From Psococerastis gibbosa (taxonomy: Eukaryota; Arthropoda; Insecta; Psocodea; Psocidae), in contig OZ020485.1 in NCBI GenBank assembly GCA_963971405.1, positions 35,979,921 to 36,043,920 of the forward strand: a stretch of 64,000 nucleotides of DNA, read 5' to 3'. Below the pieces are notes generated by a model that ran no database searches, was not told where the DNA came from, and saw only the letters and a program-made list of their open reading frames with translations. Every line of letters begins with the position of its first letter. Position 1 is the first letter of the stretch. The translations under genes and the position numbers were made by a program. Positions 20,635-31,397 of the stretch are shown one piece after another.

Positions 20635-21230
20635 TACGTTAGCATAAGGAAATCTTTCGATGGTCGACATTTTCGATTTGGAGATTTTGAGGTCCCCACA
20701 ACTAAACAAAACGTTTTTTGTTTACAAAATCTCATGATTTGATGGTGATGATGATGATGACATACTACCCGACCACGATAAGATGGCACTTGTAACACTT
20801 ATAAAAGTCGAATAAACTCGGTGTTCCAAGTGCCCTCTTATCGTGGTCGAGTAGTACTGCATGATGAATTTTAATTAAATTCGGCACATAGGTTAACAAA
20901 ATGATTATCCAGGGCTTAATTAATATTTCATTTATTTGACCACTGCATTTGTGTGGGGGGAGGGGGGCTTAAACTCCAACAATCCCCAAAACGACTAAAA
21001 TGTTTTCCCTCAAAAAAAGAACCGACAATTTCTTTTAAATTCACATTGTAGTCCATGTTAATATAAACAAAACACACTAGGTTTCATACCCCTTGATAGT
21101 TTGATTCAGGGGACAAAATCATCATTAAAGCGGTACAATTCTCATGAAAAATAAATATAACATTTCTTTTCTGAGGAACTATTCTATCGATACTTTCTAA
21201 CTTCAGGTATGTTTTAGGTGCTTATTAAGA
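20635..21230 (+). mobile_element. Diverged Helentron-like element with hairpin insertion
   Basis: An old copy of the 9390 family, recognised by AAGGAAATCTTTCGATGGTCGA, TTTTGAGGTCCC, ATTCGGCACATAGGTTA, TTTCTTTTAAATTCACAT and CTTCAGGTATGTTTTAGGTG in the right order. A separate hairpin (20764-20855) lies where the GTCY tract would be expected. Confidence 0.6.
20764..20855. mobile_element. Short hairpin element inside the old Helentron-like copy
   Basis: The left arm ACTACCCGACCACGATAAGA is mirrored by TCTTATCGTGGTCGAGTAGT. The arms are about 35 bp with a few mismatches around a 22-base loop. No clear target duplication. Confidence 0.7.
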
Positions 21231-21365
21231 ATTAAAAATTAACTATTATTCTAGACTTTGCAATTGACTCATCGTTCAATCCCGTGCTTTAGGATAGCCG
21301 ACAAGGAAAATAGAAGCATCCACATTGAACCCTAGAACAATTATTATGTAGGCACCAAGAAAAGC

Positions 21366-21578
21366 ATGAATAAATAAATAAGGACTTTTTATTGTTTTTA
21401 TTACTAAGCCTACCTAGCGGAGTTAGGGCTATAAAGCCCTCTCTTACACTCAACTAGGAAGGCCGCCTGCTTTACATGCCCTCCGAAGCATGGCCAGAAA
21501 ATTTAGCCAGTGTGGGACTCGAACCAACAACCTTTCGGGTGAAAGTCAGAGTCCGTACCACTACGCTACATGTCTTGT
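21366..21578 (-). repeat. tRNA-Glu-derived SINE, copy 4
   Basis: Minus orientation. Tail AATAAATAAATA at the left, body GGAGTTAGGGCT, B box complement GGGACTCGAACC, head ending CTACGCTACATGTC. Among the better preserved copies. Confidence 0.87.
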
Positions 21579-22263
21579 GTCATTGTTTACTCCTTCTACT
21601 CAGGTATAGGCTCCATAATCGAAATTAACTACTAGTATACTGTTATAGGTATTGGTTTTGTGGTGAGGGTAAATGCACAGATGAAGAGATATATTGTTCT
21701 ATAATACTAGTAGTATTTATAACTTAATGTATCCCAAGCAGTTTTACATGTTGGCATTGATTACCTACATGCACATTTTTAAAGTGAGATGTGCAATAGA
21801 ATACAATATTATGGAAAAGAACGATATATTCTCAAAGAGTCACACTCGTTATTTGTGAAAGTAGGGAACTGTTCTAAGATTTATGGACTCGCAATGTGGC
21901 GCTAACATATTTAGATTACATTACGTATTCCAATACTGTCGGCAGAGCTCCGTTCCATAAAGCTGCCAGTATGCGTTTGGATACGTACAATACTGTTGTA
22001 TTACTATAGAACTGGTCCTTTGCATATTGTGTAACAGGAAATTTCCAATCCTTGGAAAACATCCAATTTAATTAACTAATTAAGTTTCCTTAAATTTCTG
22101 TGGCAAAATACAAAAGCCTAAGAATTAAGTGGACTCACAATTAAAATATAATTTGGTGATATTGATTTTTTGAAAATTTACATTAATCCCATACAATCAA
22201 TGCTGTGCTGAGTTAATACATCAATCATGTATTTATTTCCACAAATACTTATACTTATACAAA
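21579..22263. other. No gene seen
   Basis: About 680 bases without a gene, named repeat or clear structure. Confidence 0.4.
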
Positions 22264-22508
22264 GCCGGCCGCCTTACCAAGTTGAATCCAGCGGACGAGA
22301 GCAGGTTCAAAGATGCAGACAACTTGGTAGTGCGCACAGTGCCGGTAGGGAAACATGGTAGGACTTGTCCTGATCACCTCCGAACTAATCGTGTGACTTC
22401 AATGTTTCCCAAGTGGTTCGGAATCCACTATAATCAGGAGGTCTCCTGTCCTATGGGCCCACACTGTGGCCTGGGACTGTGTCCAACCATACTACTACTA
22501 CTATACTT
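22264..22508 (+). repeat. GGCCGCC-headed repeat (family C), copy 1
   Basis: Starts GCCGGCCGCC, contains AAGTTGAATCCAGCGGAC and GGTAGGGAAACATGGTAGGA, and ends in an ACT/CTA microsatellite. A 16-base T-arm-like hairpin GTGGTTCGGAATCCAC is present. It matches copies at 24236 and 25963. A short retroelement with a simple-repeat tail is likely. This copy lacks about 40 bp near the tail. Confidence 0.75.
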
Positions 22509-22988
22509 ATACAAAATACAAAATACAACATTACACTTTTCACAAAAGCAAATTATGAAGTAAGTAAGGGGTAGGCAGGGACCTTGTAGAATGCTCTGTG
22601 ATGGGCCCCTAACTTAATGGAGGACTAAACTTTCCCTGGCAGCACCAACAATAAAATACTGTATGATATTTTGTACGAAGTAGTCTTCTACAGTTCTACA
22701 ACATCCATAGATGTAGGTTACGAACTAAATTAAATAAAATGTAGAAAATGGCGGATTTTTGTGTGACCCAGGGTCGACCAATATCTACGTTTTATATCCT
22801 GAAAAGTAAACTTGATTGATGAATAAAATAAACATTAGACCTGACAGTTCCCTTGCTTGGCCAACACAAATCAGTATTTATGGTTTTTATGACTCAGCTG
22901 ATTTTGAAGTGTTGACCTTATTAATGAAAATTACTCTATACTTATCCGCAAAGAATTTCCGCTCCTAATTTCCTTTTCTTCTTTCTAG

Positions 22989-23172
22989 GTTTCAATGCTT
23001 ACACCTATAACGACACCGCGCATGCCGAGTGGGTACCTGACGAAATACTATCAGTCAAGTACGAAGATGGTAAATGGAGCAAACCATACTATGACTGTGG
23101 TGGGGGCAATATTTGGATGCTTACATACACAGTTCCCTTCTTTGGTTATAAGAACAATACCTACTTTTTCAA
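22989..23172 (+). CDS. GPR158-like: GPR158/GPR179-like class C receptor, exon A (end of Cache domain)
   Basis: 184 bp. Acceptor TTCTTTCTAG before 22989, donor GTAAGT at 23173. It begins with the last two bases of a split codon and ends with two bases of the next. The 60 full codons include WVPDEILSVKY, a YYDCGGGNIWMLTY block and VPFFGY, the pattern of the extracellular Cache (ligand-binding) domain in GPR158-family receptors. Two N-glycosylation sequons (NDT, NNT) fit an outside location. The split codon needs an upstream exon, which I could not find in the 23 kb to the left, so the 5' part of the gene is missing or beyond the window. In mammals this domain binds glycine (GPR158); ligand binding here is not shown. 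Confidence 0.85.
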
Positions 23173-24235
23173 GTAAGTTAATGGTTAGAAAAAACAAACA
23201 TGTAAGGTGCACCAAGTTTTTCTTTATGTCGTGTATGCTATACTGACTATTTTTTATGTCCGCGAAAATTGTTTTTGCTTCTAGTGTTAACCCAACTGTC
23301 TCTAATATGGGAAGACTACCTACCGTATTTACTCTTTACTCGCTCTCAGTGTCAAAAACAAACTTTAAATTAAATGGTCTCAGCCCGGGAGCGGGAGGTT
23401 TAAACCCGTCAACCCCCCTGGGTACGGCTTTGCTCTGAACTCGAACAGAAGCTTACAAATATTTATAGGTAACAAATACTTCACCTTAATTGCAGTAACC
23501 TATGCGCAGTATATACAATAAGTTCCCGTGCTTAAATTGTTTTATAAACTAGGCCTTATATGTATTGTAATATAGCCTACATTTAAATCAACCTCCTGTA
23601 CTTTTATTCTTCTTTTTCTGTGCCGAATTAAAAATGGGCTATAATTAAAACGCTAACTTCAATTAATACTATGACGTAGGTAGGTAGGCTACATGTAGGG
23701 TCGCATACAATGATTTTTTAAATTACTATATTGAAACTGCATTTGCGGAAAGTTACAGTCTTATGGTACAGGACACCAATAGCAATCGATTTGGCTTTTC
23801 CGTTGAATAATGTGACGGAAAGGAGAAAAATTTGGGGCCGTAAATTTTCCCCGTCTTAGGCGCCTGAGAATGGGATACAAAGACGGCTTCTGAAAAAGAG
23901 TTGGCGGGAATTAATGAAGTAATCTCCCCAAGCATTAAGTGGCTGAACCTCAAGACCCTACTCATTGCTCCGTTCTTTCATCACCTCCTCTGGCTCAGCT
24001 CCAGAACTTCATATCCTTCACATTGTTAAACTATCAGGATGCTAAAATCTAAAAGAGACGTAGACACCTCATTCCGTTTTTATGGGGTCTTATTACAAGC
24101 GTTATGCTGTTTTACGCCATAATAAAGGTTCCGTTCGTCAAGGATTGTTCATTAATTGCTTTGCCTGAGGAGGTTTCTTCAATCATTTGAGGTTAGAAGG
24201 AAATTTCGACGTACCATAAGTAATATACTTTCATA

Positions 24236-24527
24236 ACCGGCCGCCGTACCAAGTTGAATCCAGCGGACCAGAGCAGGTTCAAAGCTGCAGATAACTTGGT
24301 CGTGTGCACAGTGCCGGTAGGGAAACATGGTAGGACTAGTCCTGGTCACCTCCGAACTAATCGTGTGACTTCACTGTGTTTCCCAAGTGGTTCGGAATCC
24401 ACTATAATCAGGAGGTCCACTGTCCTATGGGCTGGCGTAGGACAGTCAAGTCGGGGTCGCTCTATGGGCCCAAATTTGAGGCCTAAGTCGTTATTAACCC
24501 GACGAACACTACTAATACTACTAATAT
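24236..24527 (+). repeat. Family C repeat, copy 2
   Basis: Starts CCGGCCGCC and ends in ACTACTAATACTACT. By eye about 97 percent identical to the copy at 25963, so both moved recently. Both keep the same open frame (ADQSRFKAADNLVVCTVPVG), which may be a chance effect of high identity. Confidence 0.8.
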
Positions 24528-24837
24528 ACTTTCATAATTTTATAAAATGAGATTGTTTTTCGTGGCTGAGTTTCTACATAAAAATACCATAATTAACCAT
24601 AAGCTATCCCCATTGTATTTGCGAGTAGGCTACATTCTTCATTACTTTGTAGTATAATCTTGGAAATACAAGTTTGATTTAATGTATGTATGAACTGGGA
24701 GTCGAGGCCCAGGCCACAATTTGGGCCCATAGGTCCCCTAGTTGTACTAGTCGAGTTTCTTTTGCGAATCTCGCTATGGCAGTATGTTGGACATAGGACT
24801 ACTAGAGCCCATCCGTCAGTAGCAACAGCGCAACCTA

Positions 24838-24913
24838 CGAGATGATGTAGATGTAGATGTAGATGTAGATGTAGATGTAGATGTAGATGTAGATGTAGAT
24901 GTAGATGTAGATG
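24838..24913. repeat. Hexanucleotide microsatellite (GATGTA)n
   Basis: About 12 near-perfect units. It follows a stretch (24690-24837) that resembles the 3' part of a LINE or family C element (GGCCCAGGCCACAATTTGGG), so it may be the extended tail of an insertion. Confidence 0.92.
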
Positions 24914-24964
24914 CTCAAGTTAGGGGCGCCAGATTACACGGCACTCAGCGAGAATGTTTTTTGT

Positions 24965-25143
24965 TTCTTTTAAAAAGGTTAATCGCATAGAAACAATTTA
25001 ACAAATGTATCCAATTGACCTCCTCTTTAGTCGCTTCTGTAAGTTAGTACCCGCGTTGAGTTAGACCACGTCTTTGATCGCATGGCGTGTAAAGACTTGC
25101 ACAAGACGAACAAACACGCTACCACCTTGCTTTCGAAGTCGAT
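24965..25143 (-). repeat. SINE-2 family, copy 3
   Basis: Reverse orientation. Contains complements of the CTTGTGCGAGTCT, GATCGCATGGCGTG and TTAATCGCATA blocks, moderately diverged. Confidence 0.7.
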
Positions 25144-25527
25144 ATGCCATCCACTTTCGGCCTCCATCGCACAATATCGGCACAGATTGTCCACTTGCAC
25201 ACTAATCCGATTGATTCAATGTAGGCATAGAACCGGATTTTACATAATATAAACTTACTGTTTATAATGTAATCACCGCGTCCACGCTTTATACGGCTCC
25301 GTTCCTAACTTAGTAAATATAAAATATGGAGAAAACGCAGGGTGTGTGATGAAAATTATGCGGTTTTGTCTTCTCATGGCAAAGCTCTCCCAGGGTTGTT
25401 ATTTCACAATATCATGTTTGCAGAGTAAACACCATGCCGAAGGGAATTAATCTTCGTTCTGCCTACATGTCCGCATTGTTTTAGAATTTCAAACCCTAGG
25501 ATCACTCTACTGCTCTGCCAATTAGAG

Positions 25528-25770
25528 CAGGGGTTCCCAACCTGTGGTCCACTGGTGGTCCACAGATATATATATATATATATATATGGTGGTCCATTGG
25601 CCAAAGTAAGAAATAAGAAAATAAAACAGCTGAGTTATTGAATATTTGAAACAAACTACAGTAAGTCTTGGCACTGAACTATAACGATTTTCCTGTCAGA
25701 GCCATGGTGGTCCACGGAAAATCATAAAATAATCCAGTGGTCCACGGACAAAAAAAGGTGGGAACCCCTG
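25528..25770. mobile_element. hAT-like MITE, 243 bp
   Basis: Ends CAGGGGTTCCCAACC and GGTGGGAACCCCTG, classical hAT-type termini. The subterminal GTGGTCCACTGG is repeated in inverted form. A TA microsatellite lies at 25566-25586. The flanks AATTAGAG and AATAAGTA match at 5 of 8 positions, so the target duplication is decayed or absent. Confidence 0.72.
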
Positions 25771-25962
25771 AATAAGTATAGTTTAACCTTTGCGATATTG
25801 TCATCACTTTCTATAGGTGTATAAGATTTCCAGATTTCAATGACATTTATGGAATATTCGAAAATTTATCAATATACCTGTATGCATAAAAGGCACTACT
25901 TAGGAATTGGCTCTTCAGACTCCATTTCACATGACAACTCCAATGCCATGACATATGGTAGT

Positions 25963-26248
25963 AGTAGTAGTGTTCGTCGGGTTGATAACGACTTAGGCCT
26001 CATATTTGGGCCCATAGAGCGACCCCGACTTGACTGTCCTATGCCAGCCCATAGGACAGTGGACCTCGTGATTATAGTGGATTCCGAACCACTTGGGAAA
26101 CACAGTGAAGTCACACGATTAGTTCGGAGGTGACCAGGACAAGTCCTACCATGTTTCCCTACCGGCACTGTGCACACGACCAAGTTATCTGCAGCTTTGA
26201 ACCTGCTCTGGTCCGCTGCATTCAACTTGGTATGGCGGCCGGCTATGA
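25963..26248 (-). repeat. Family C repeat, copy 3
   Basis: Reverse orientation; the GGCGGCCGGC head is at 26234-26243 and the AGT/GTA tail at 25958-25970. Nearly identical to copy 2, 1.7 kb away and inverted, so the pair could form a hairpin in the intron RNA. Confidence 0.8.
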
Positions 26249-26628
26249 CATATGGTAGGTCTACATCTTAATAATTTAGAAAGAATTATGCTTCATTGAA
26301 TACTCGCAGTATAGGGCTTCAAAAGTGAACAGTGTATGCTAAATAAGTTTTATAAGAAAGTTAAATTGTACTACAGCAAAGTAACATGAGATAATTTATA
26401 TACGATGAGTCAGACCAAACATTTCGCTCGGGTTTCATCGCGAATTTTGGTGGAGGGAAAATTTGATAACTAAGGCCCGGTCCCACCATCACCTGAAAAG
26501 TATCGGAATGCATTTACTATTGAACGGTGCCATGTAGTACCTATTCCTTACCGAGAATTTTCAAGCGATGATATAGGCACCGCCCTAAGTCAGGGGTCGA
26601 AAAATTTCCTGTGGAAGGTTCAGTGTAA

Positions 26629-27019
26629 GGTGGGGATTCCACCGACCGGCTAGGGCTAAATACAAAAACGGTGACGTGGTAGCAGACATTCAGGACTTAG
26701 GCGGAGTTTCCACCGACCTTGCATTGCAGAATACAAATGACATTGAAATGTTTGTTTTCCTCTATGCCATAGTTAAAATTGATCAATGATCATACTGTAA
26801 AATCACAAACAAACAAACTGAAATTAAAAAATGGCGTCATGGGATATTTTAAGTACAAACATTTTAGAAGATTTCTATAAAGAGAAAAATTCTAATTTCC
26901 GTCAATGTCATTTGCATTCTGCAATGCGAGGTCGGTGGAAACCTCGCCTAAGTCTTGAATGTCTGCTACCACGTCACCGTTTTTGTATTTAGCCCTAGCC
27001 GGTCGGTGGAATCGGCGCC
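26629..27019. mobile_element. PIF/Harbinger-like palindrome FB1, composite copy a
   Basis: 391 bp flanked by TAA on both sides (26626-26628, 27020-27022), the target duplication of PIF/Harbinger elements. The outer arms run from GATTCCACCGACCGG to the block GACGTGGTAGCAGACATT. At the symmetry centre GACTTAAGTC sits a second element with its own TIR (TTTCCACCGACC). Inside it a 53-codon ORF (26831-26992, start MASWDILSTN) uses part of the right arm. The same composite recurs at 58042 and, truncated, at 62649. Confidence 0.85.
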
Positions 27020-28345
27020 TAAGCACAGGAGTCTTGGAAAGACGACTTCTCGGGATGATCAATTGTAAGCATTGGTGATATTACCTGGACATCATTAGAA
27101 ACCTATTTTTAAGCCTTTTCATGTGACATACAAATTTTGATGGTCTGACTCACTCTGTACCGTACATAACTGCGGGAGATGTTATCAGCTGAGGGTTGAT
27201 CTTGTACAGAGTTTCAAAGTTAGCCAAGTCTAATACGTCGTTCTATTACGTAAACTGAGTAAAGGTAAAGGCGGAAGTTGTGTGGTATCTGTTAATCTGT
27301 AGACGATGACATCAGTAATTAATTAACTGCTGCATTGAATCAAATACCTATCTATAAGTTAGACACCTTACTAGTTTCTAATTAAGCACTTGATATATGT
27401 TCATACCACTATGGCATGAAGGGAAATTGAGAGCCGATTATAAAATATGAAATGGGGAACTAACTAACCTGCCTTATCATGTTTGCTGTATCTAACCGTG
27501 TAGACTTCATATCACCTTCTTTCATCCTGCTCTGCTGGCTTGATAATGCTGAGTAAAAAATACAATAGGTTTCCTATCGGTACAACAATAGTAACTACTA
27601 CTATAGTAAAAAATGTGAGTTCAAAAAGCAAATAACATTTGAGAGTGAAATGCAAAATTATTATTGTGATAAGATTTACTATTTAAGATGTAAAGTTACA
27701 GTGCGTACTCATAGAATGCCTGTAGTTATTAATTTTATTTTTCAATTGATGCTGGAGTCTCTGGTAACTTCTATTGGTTATGTAATTGAGTGGTACGGAA
27801 GCCAACCGGGCAAATGCCATTTCGGTAATTTTTCTGGAGAGCCAAAAAACTATAGTTAAGTGCCCTGTGATTGGTCATCAGCCCAATATTTGAACTTGTT
27901 GTACGCTGATTTATGCCAGAATTAGCTTCTGATGATAAATTCAATGGATAGATTTCAAGAAAACAAATACATCGGTGCCAAAAGCCAAATTTCAAAAATT
28001 TGTGGACTTTGTTTGGTTTGCTTCTATACCACTCAATTGATTACTTGTGGTTCTGTACGCTAGGAAGTTGTTATAAAACGTGATAAGAAGCATTACATTG
28101 TTCAAAAACATGTGAGCTACCTTTTTTGATTTACTGAAATGTATTGAGCTTGTAATCTGTTCGGGGCTTTGCATTTTCCAGAGGATTTACTGCTTGCAGT
28201 AGAAATTATTTTGCAGCAAAAAATCTCTCTGCCTTGCTCCAAATGTTATTTATGACCAATCACTGTCGGTTAATAGGTGCTCTCTGCCTTTTTGATGTAG
28301 CATTTTCAAAAATATATATAGTACCTATTGATTCTCGTTTTTCAG

Positions 28346-28469
28346 AGGGACAAGTGGCATTGATATTGATTTACGGCGCGTCGACATCGATCAGTGTCCA
28401 TCATCACCCGGCAACAAAGAACTTAATATTTTCGCTGGATCCGACAAGTGTAAAAAGAAGACTACCATG
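28346..28469 (+). CDS. GPR158-like: GPR158/GPR179-like receptor, exon B
   Basis: 124 bp. Acceptor TTTTTCAG, donor GTTAGT. The first base completes the AAA codon split with exon A. Residues GTSGIDIDLRRVDIDQCP and NIFAGSDKC follow, matching the end of the extracellular ligand-binding region and the start of the cysteine-rich stalk in this family. It ends in phase 0, which matches exon C. Two cysteines precede the stalk. Confidence 0.83.
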
Positions 28470-28803
28470 GTTAGTATTATTATTATTTTTTTTTTAGCTA
28501 CAAACCAGAGTTCTATATGGGAGAGATCAGACATTCGAGCGCACCAGAAATATTTTTTAGAGGTCTGGGGCCCCCTGCTACGTTTTTTCAATGGCTGGTC
28601 AAAATCAGCTGAGTCCAGGACTCAAGCACTCTTCGCACGCTCGAATGTCAAACTCTCCTTAATAGAACTCTACTAAAACTATATTATGAAATTTACAATA
28701 GTATCCCCCCCCCTATATTTTTCGACTAAGACCGCTGGGTGGTTTTGTACCGAAAAGAAGGTCCTGCGCATGCCAACCAAAACATTTGGAGTATCTACAG
28801 TAT

Positions 28804-29172
28804 GCTTGGAACTAACTCCAGAGACATGTTCTGCCCCCCTCCCCCCTCCCCCTCCCCCCGGCTCAACAAAACATTCTGCGAATTATTGACGATCGAAATG
28901 TCAGGAGAACTTTGACATTGAAAAAACGGACTATAAGGTTGGGAGGGTACGAAGCGAGATGGAAAGAAGTTCCATGTAGCGAAGTATCCTTGGAACTAAC
29001 TCCAGAGACATGTTCTGCCCCCCTCCCCCTCCCCTCCCCCCCTCCCCCCGGCTCAACAAAACATTCTGCCAATTATTGACGATCGAAATGTCAGGAGAAC
29101 TTTGACATTGAAAAAACGGACTATAAGGTTGGAAGGGTACGAAGCGAGATGGAAAGAAGTTCCATGTAGCGA
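28804..29172 (+). repeat. Tandem duplication, two units of about 185 bp
   Basis: Units start at CTTGGAACTAACTCCAGAGA (28804 and 28989). They share a C-rich tract, GGCTCAACAAAACATTCTGC, and GGAAAGAAGTTCCATGTAGC. They differ mainly in the length of the C-rich tract and at a few bases, so the duplication is recent. The mirrored ORFs on the minus strand are a by-product. Confidence 0.9.
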
Positions 29173-29179
29173 TGTCGTG

Positions 29180-29575
29180 TGAGCTAACCCTGCAAAATCG
29201 CCGCCGAAACGAGGACAACAGGGTGGGGATGAAGACTTCTGATGTCTCTCAGAAAATGAGAGAAGAAAAGCTCACCTGGTGTGGGGCACGTCCAGAGGAG
29301 AGATGAAACGTCTTTATTAAAGCGTATTCACTCGCAAGTTCAAAATCGCAACTTGTGGGGGGCATGTCCAGAGGAGAGATAAAACGTCTTTATTAAAGCG
29401 TATTCAAAACACTCGCAAGTCCAAAATCGCAACTGGGGAAAACTGAAGATGACATTTCCCAGAAAAATTGAACACGACCTGAGGTCTCTCGCAATAAACA
29501 GAGAAGACCCTCTCAGCAGAGTCGTCTGGAAAAGGGAAAAGCCGCTGCCATGCCGCCGACAAAGGCGAAGTTAAA
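29180..29575 (+). pseudogene. LINE ORF2 3' remnant with internal duplication
   Basis: Broken frames show the KMREEKLTWCG and SRVVWKREKPLPC elements typical of the C-terminal end of LINE reverse transcriptase proteins. Within it, about 75 bp (29279-29354) is duplicated at 29355-29436 (GTCCAGAGGAGAGAT, GTCTTTATTAAAGCGTATTC). No intact domain. Confidence 0.55.
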
Positions 29576-30479
29576 GTAAAAGTAGTTATTTGCTCTTAGT
29601 AAAATTCAAATTATCGACTATTACGTAGCCTACCATAATTAATTCTGCGGTTCTAATTAGATTCAGTTTCAATACAACGGCTAACAAGAAACAACAGGTA
29701 CAAAGTCAGAAATACCTAAGGTTATCTGCCATCCATTGTTATAGTTAATTGGTTGCACGTGGGCGCTATATCTCACTAGTAATAGGAAACTTAATAGGAT
29801 ATTCTACACTCACAGCAGAATTACTTCCTTTTGAAGGTTACCAGGCTTGTTTGTTTTGCTGCGATTTCAATCTTTGCTCAACTGTCTTACTTACTGTCTA
29901 TGAAAATTACTGTTGGGGCTTAATTTCTCTTCACCAATTTGCCAACAAGTCACATATTAAATATTCAGAGGAAACCTAATTATTGGAACCCCCACCCCCC
30001 TTGTCGCAATTCAGAAAAACTACATAATTCTTCTTATTTTCTTTGCTGAGCATTGCAATAATATAATGATCATCATTACCTCTTTAAATCATCAGCTTCT
30101 TCTTTCCCTTCCGGTTCTGTTTCTGAGGCTTCCGCATTAGTGCTTTGAATTCGTAGTAGCACTGTGCAAGAGATGGACCTAGCGACAATAGGGTGATGGT
30201 TTCCCTCCCAGCGCTCTACCTAAGCTGGGGTTATCTGTTGTTGCCCTCCCTTAGTCTTTGGGTCAATTCCCTTCCCTCTAGGCAGAGGGGTGGCTGATCC
30301 CTTGCTATTCTGCCTCCTCCGCCCTTGTGGTGTTTCTTCCGCCGTTGGAGCCATTGGCATTGGGCTTGCACTTATTGAAAGGCGGTGCTAATCGCCTTAT
30401 TTCGGTAACTTTTTCGGTGTTTTGTGGTATTTAATAAGGGAACCCTCGCCACCTGGGTGCCACCTGCCTGGTTCCCCGG

Positions 30480-30790
30480 GAATCCTCCGAAGATGACAGG
30501 AAGATGACTTGACTGGAGGACGTGGGCCACCTGAAACCAACTCCGAACTGGGGTCGCACCTACAAAGAAGAACCGAGCCAGGTGAGGACAGCTACACACC
30601 CCTGACATATCCTACGAATGCGGAGCAGAAATACAGGACACTGAGCACCTGCTGCAGTGCACCCTGTGCCCGACCAACTGTACACTGGACGACCTTTGGA
30701 ATTGCACTGAAGCTGGCGTCAAGACGGCACAGCACCGGGCCCAAAGATTCGCCTAGTCTCCACATCTCGGACACGAAAAAGTAAAAGTAA
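30480..30790 (+). pseudogene. LINE ORF2 C-terminal remnant (zinc-binding tail)
   Basis: One frame reads ISYECGAEIQDTEHLLQC followed by TLCPTNC, the C-x-C...H...C motif near the C-terminus of many LINE ORF2 proteins. It ends at a TAG near 30757 and is followed by AAAAAGTAAAAGTAA. The upstream RT is missing: a 5'-truncated copy. Confidence 0.6.
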
Positions 30791-31275
30791 GGGTGCCCAC
30801 CACCGCCTCCACTGCGGCCCCTTCCTCCTTTCTCAAACGGGCTTGGGATCGACTTCGGTGGAGCTTAAGTCATCAACTTATTAATTATATTTGATATGAT
30901 GATGATGAAAGGTACAAAGTACAATGGAGGCCGCTGCTACGTTTATTCTGCTCAACAGGAAGGTCAGTGGCAAAACCTCAGCTGCGCTCCCACGAATATT
31001 TTATTTGCTGCCTGCAGCAATCCTGCAGATAAACTCGCAGTTTTGACGTTTTACATTATTCAGGTTCCTTTGAGCATTCTCTGTGCCTATTTCTTAGATG
31101 AATATCATGATATCACCAAAATTATGGCGTCTGACACCCCACAACCATTAACTTAAAAAGATAACACCATTGCATAACAACTCAATTCACGCTAAAGGAC
31201 TGGCCATACTCTATTTTGCATGTACCTTAAAGTACCTTAAAATTTAAAAAAAAAAAATGAAAGGGAAGGCCTGAT

Positions 31276-31397
31276 ATCATGAGTAGAGGAAGAAGAACGC
31301 AATGATCCACAGTAAAATACTTTAATAGTTTACTATTACTAATACTATTAAAGTATTTTACTGTGGATCATTGCGTTCTTCTTCCTCTACTCATGAT
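31276..31397. repeat. Perfect inverted repeat, 53-bp arms
   Basis: Arms 31276-31328 and 31345-31397 are exact reverse complements around a 16-base spacer. The arm begins ATCATGAGTAGAGGAAGAAG. I found no other copy in this window and no clear target duplication. Transcribed within the receptor intron, it would form a 53-bp RNA hairpin. Confidence 0.95.

Larger units (their letters stand above)
23173..28345 (+). other. Receptor intron A-B (repeat-filled)
   Basis: About 5.2 kb. It holds two family C repeats, a hexamer microsatellite, a SINE-2 copy, a hAT-like MITE and a composite PIF/Harbinger-like palindrome, listed separately. The stretches 23173-24235 and 27023-28345 show nothing that I can name. 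Confidence 0.8.

Noticed and set aside
24838-24913. Telomere-like repeat
   Set aside because: The unit is GATGTA, not TTAGG, and it is interior to an intron.
28863-29218. Two similar minus-strand ORFs with Gly-rich stretches
   Set aside because: The similarity comes from the tandem duplication; the Gly tract is the C-rich run reversed.
30896-31156. 86-residue ORF starting with four Met
   Set aside because: Follows a LINE remnant and a GATGAT microsatellite; no domain.
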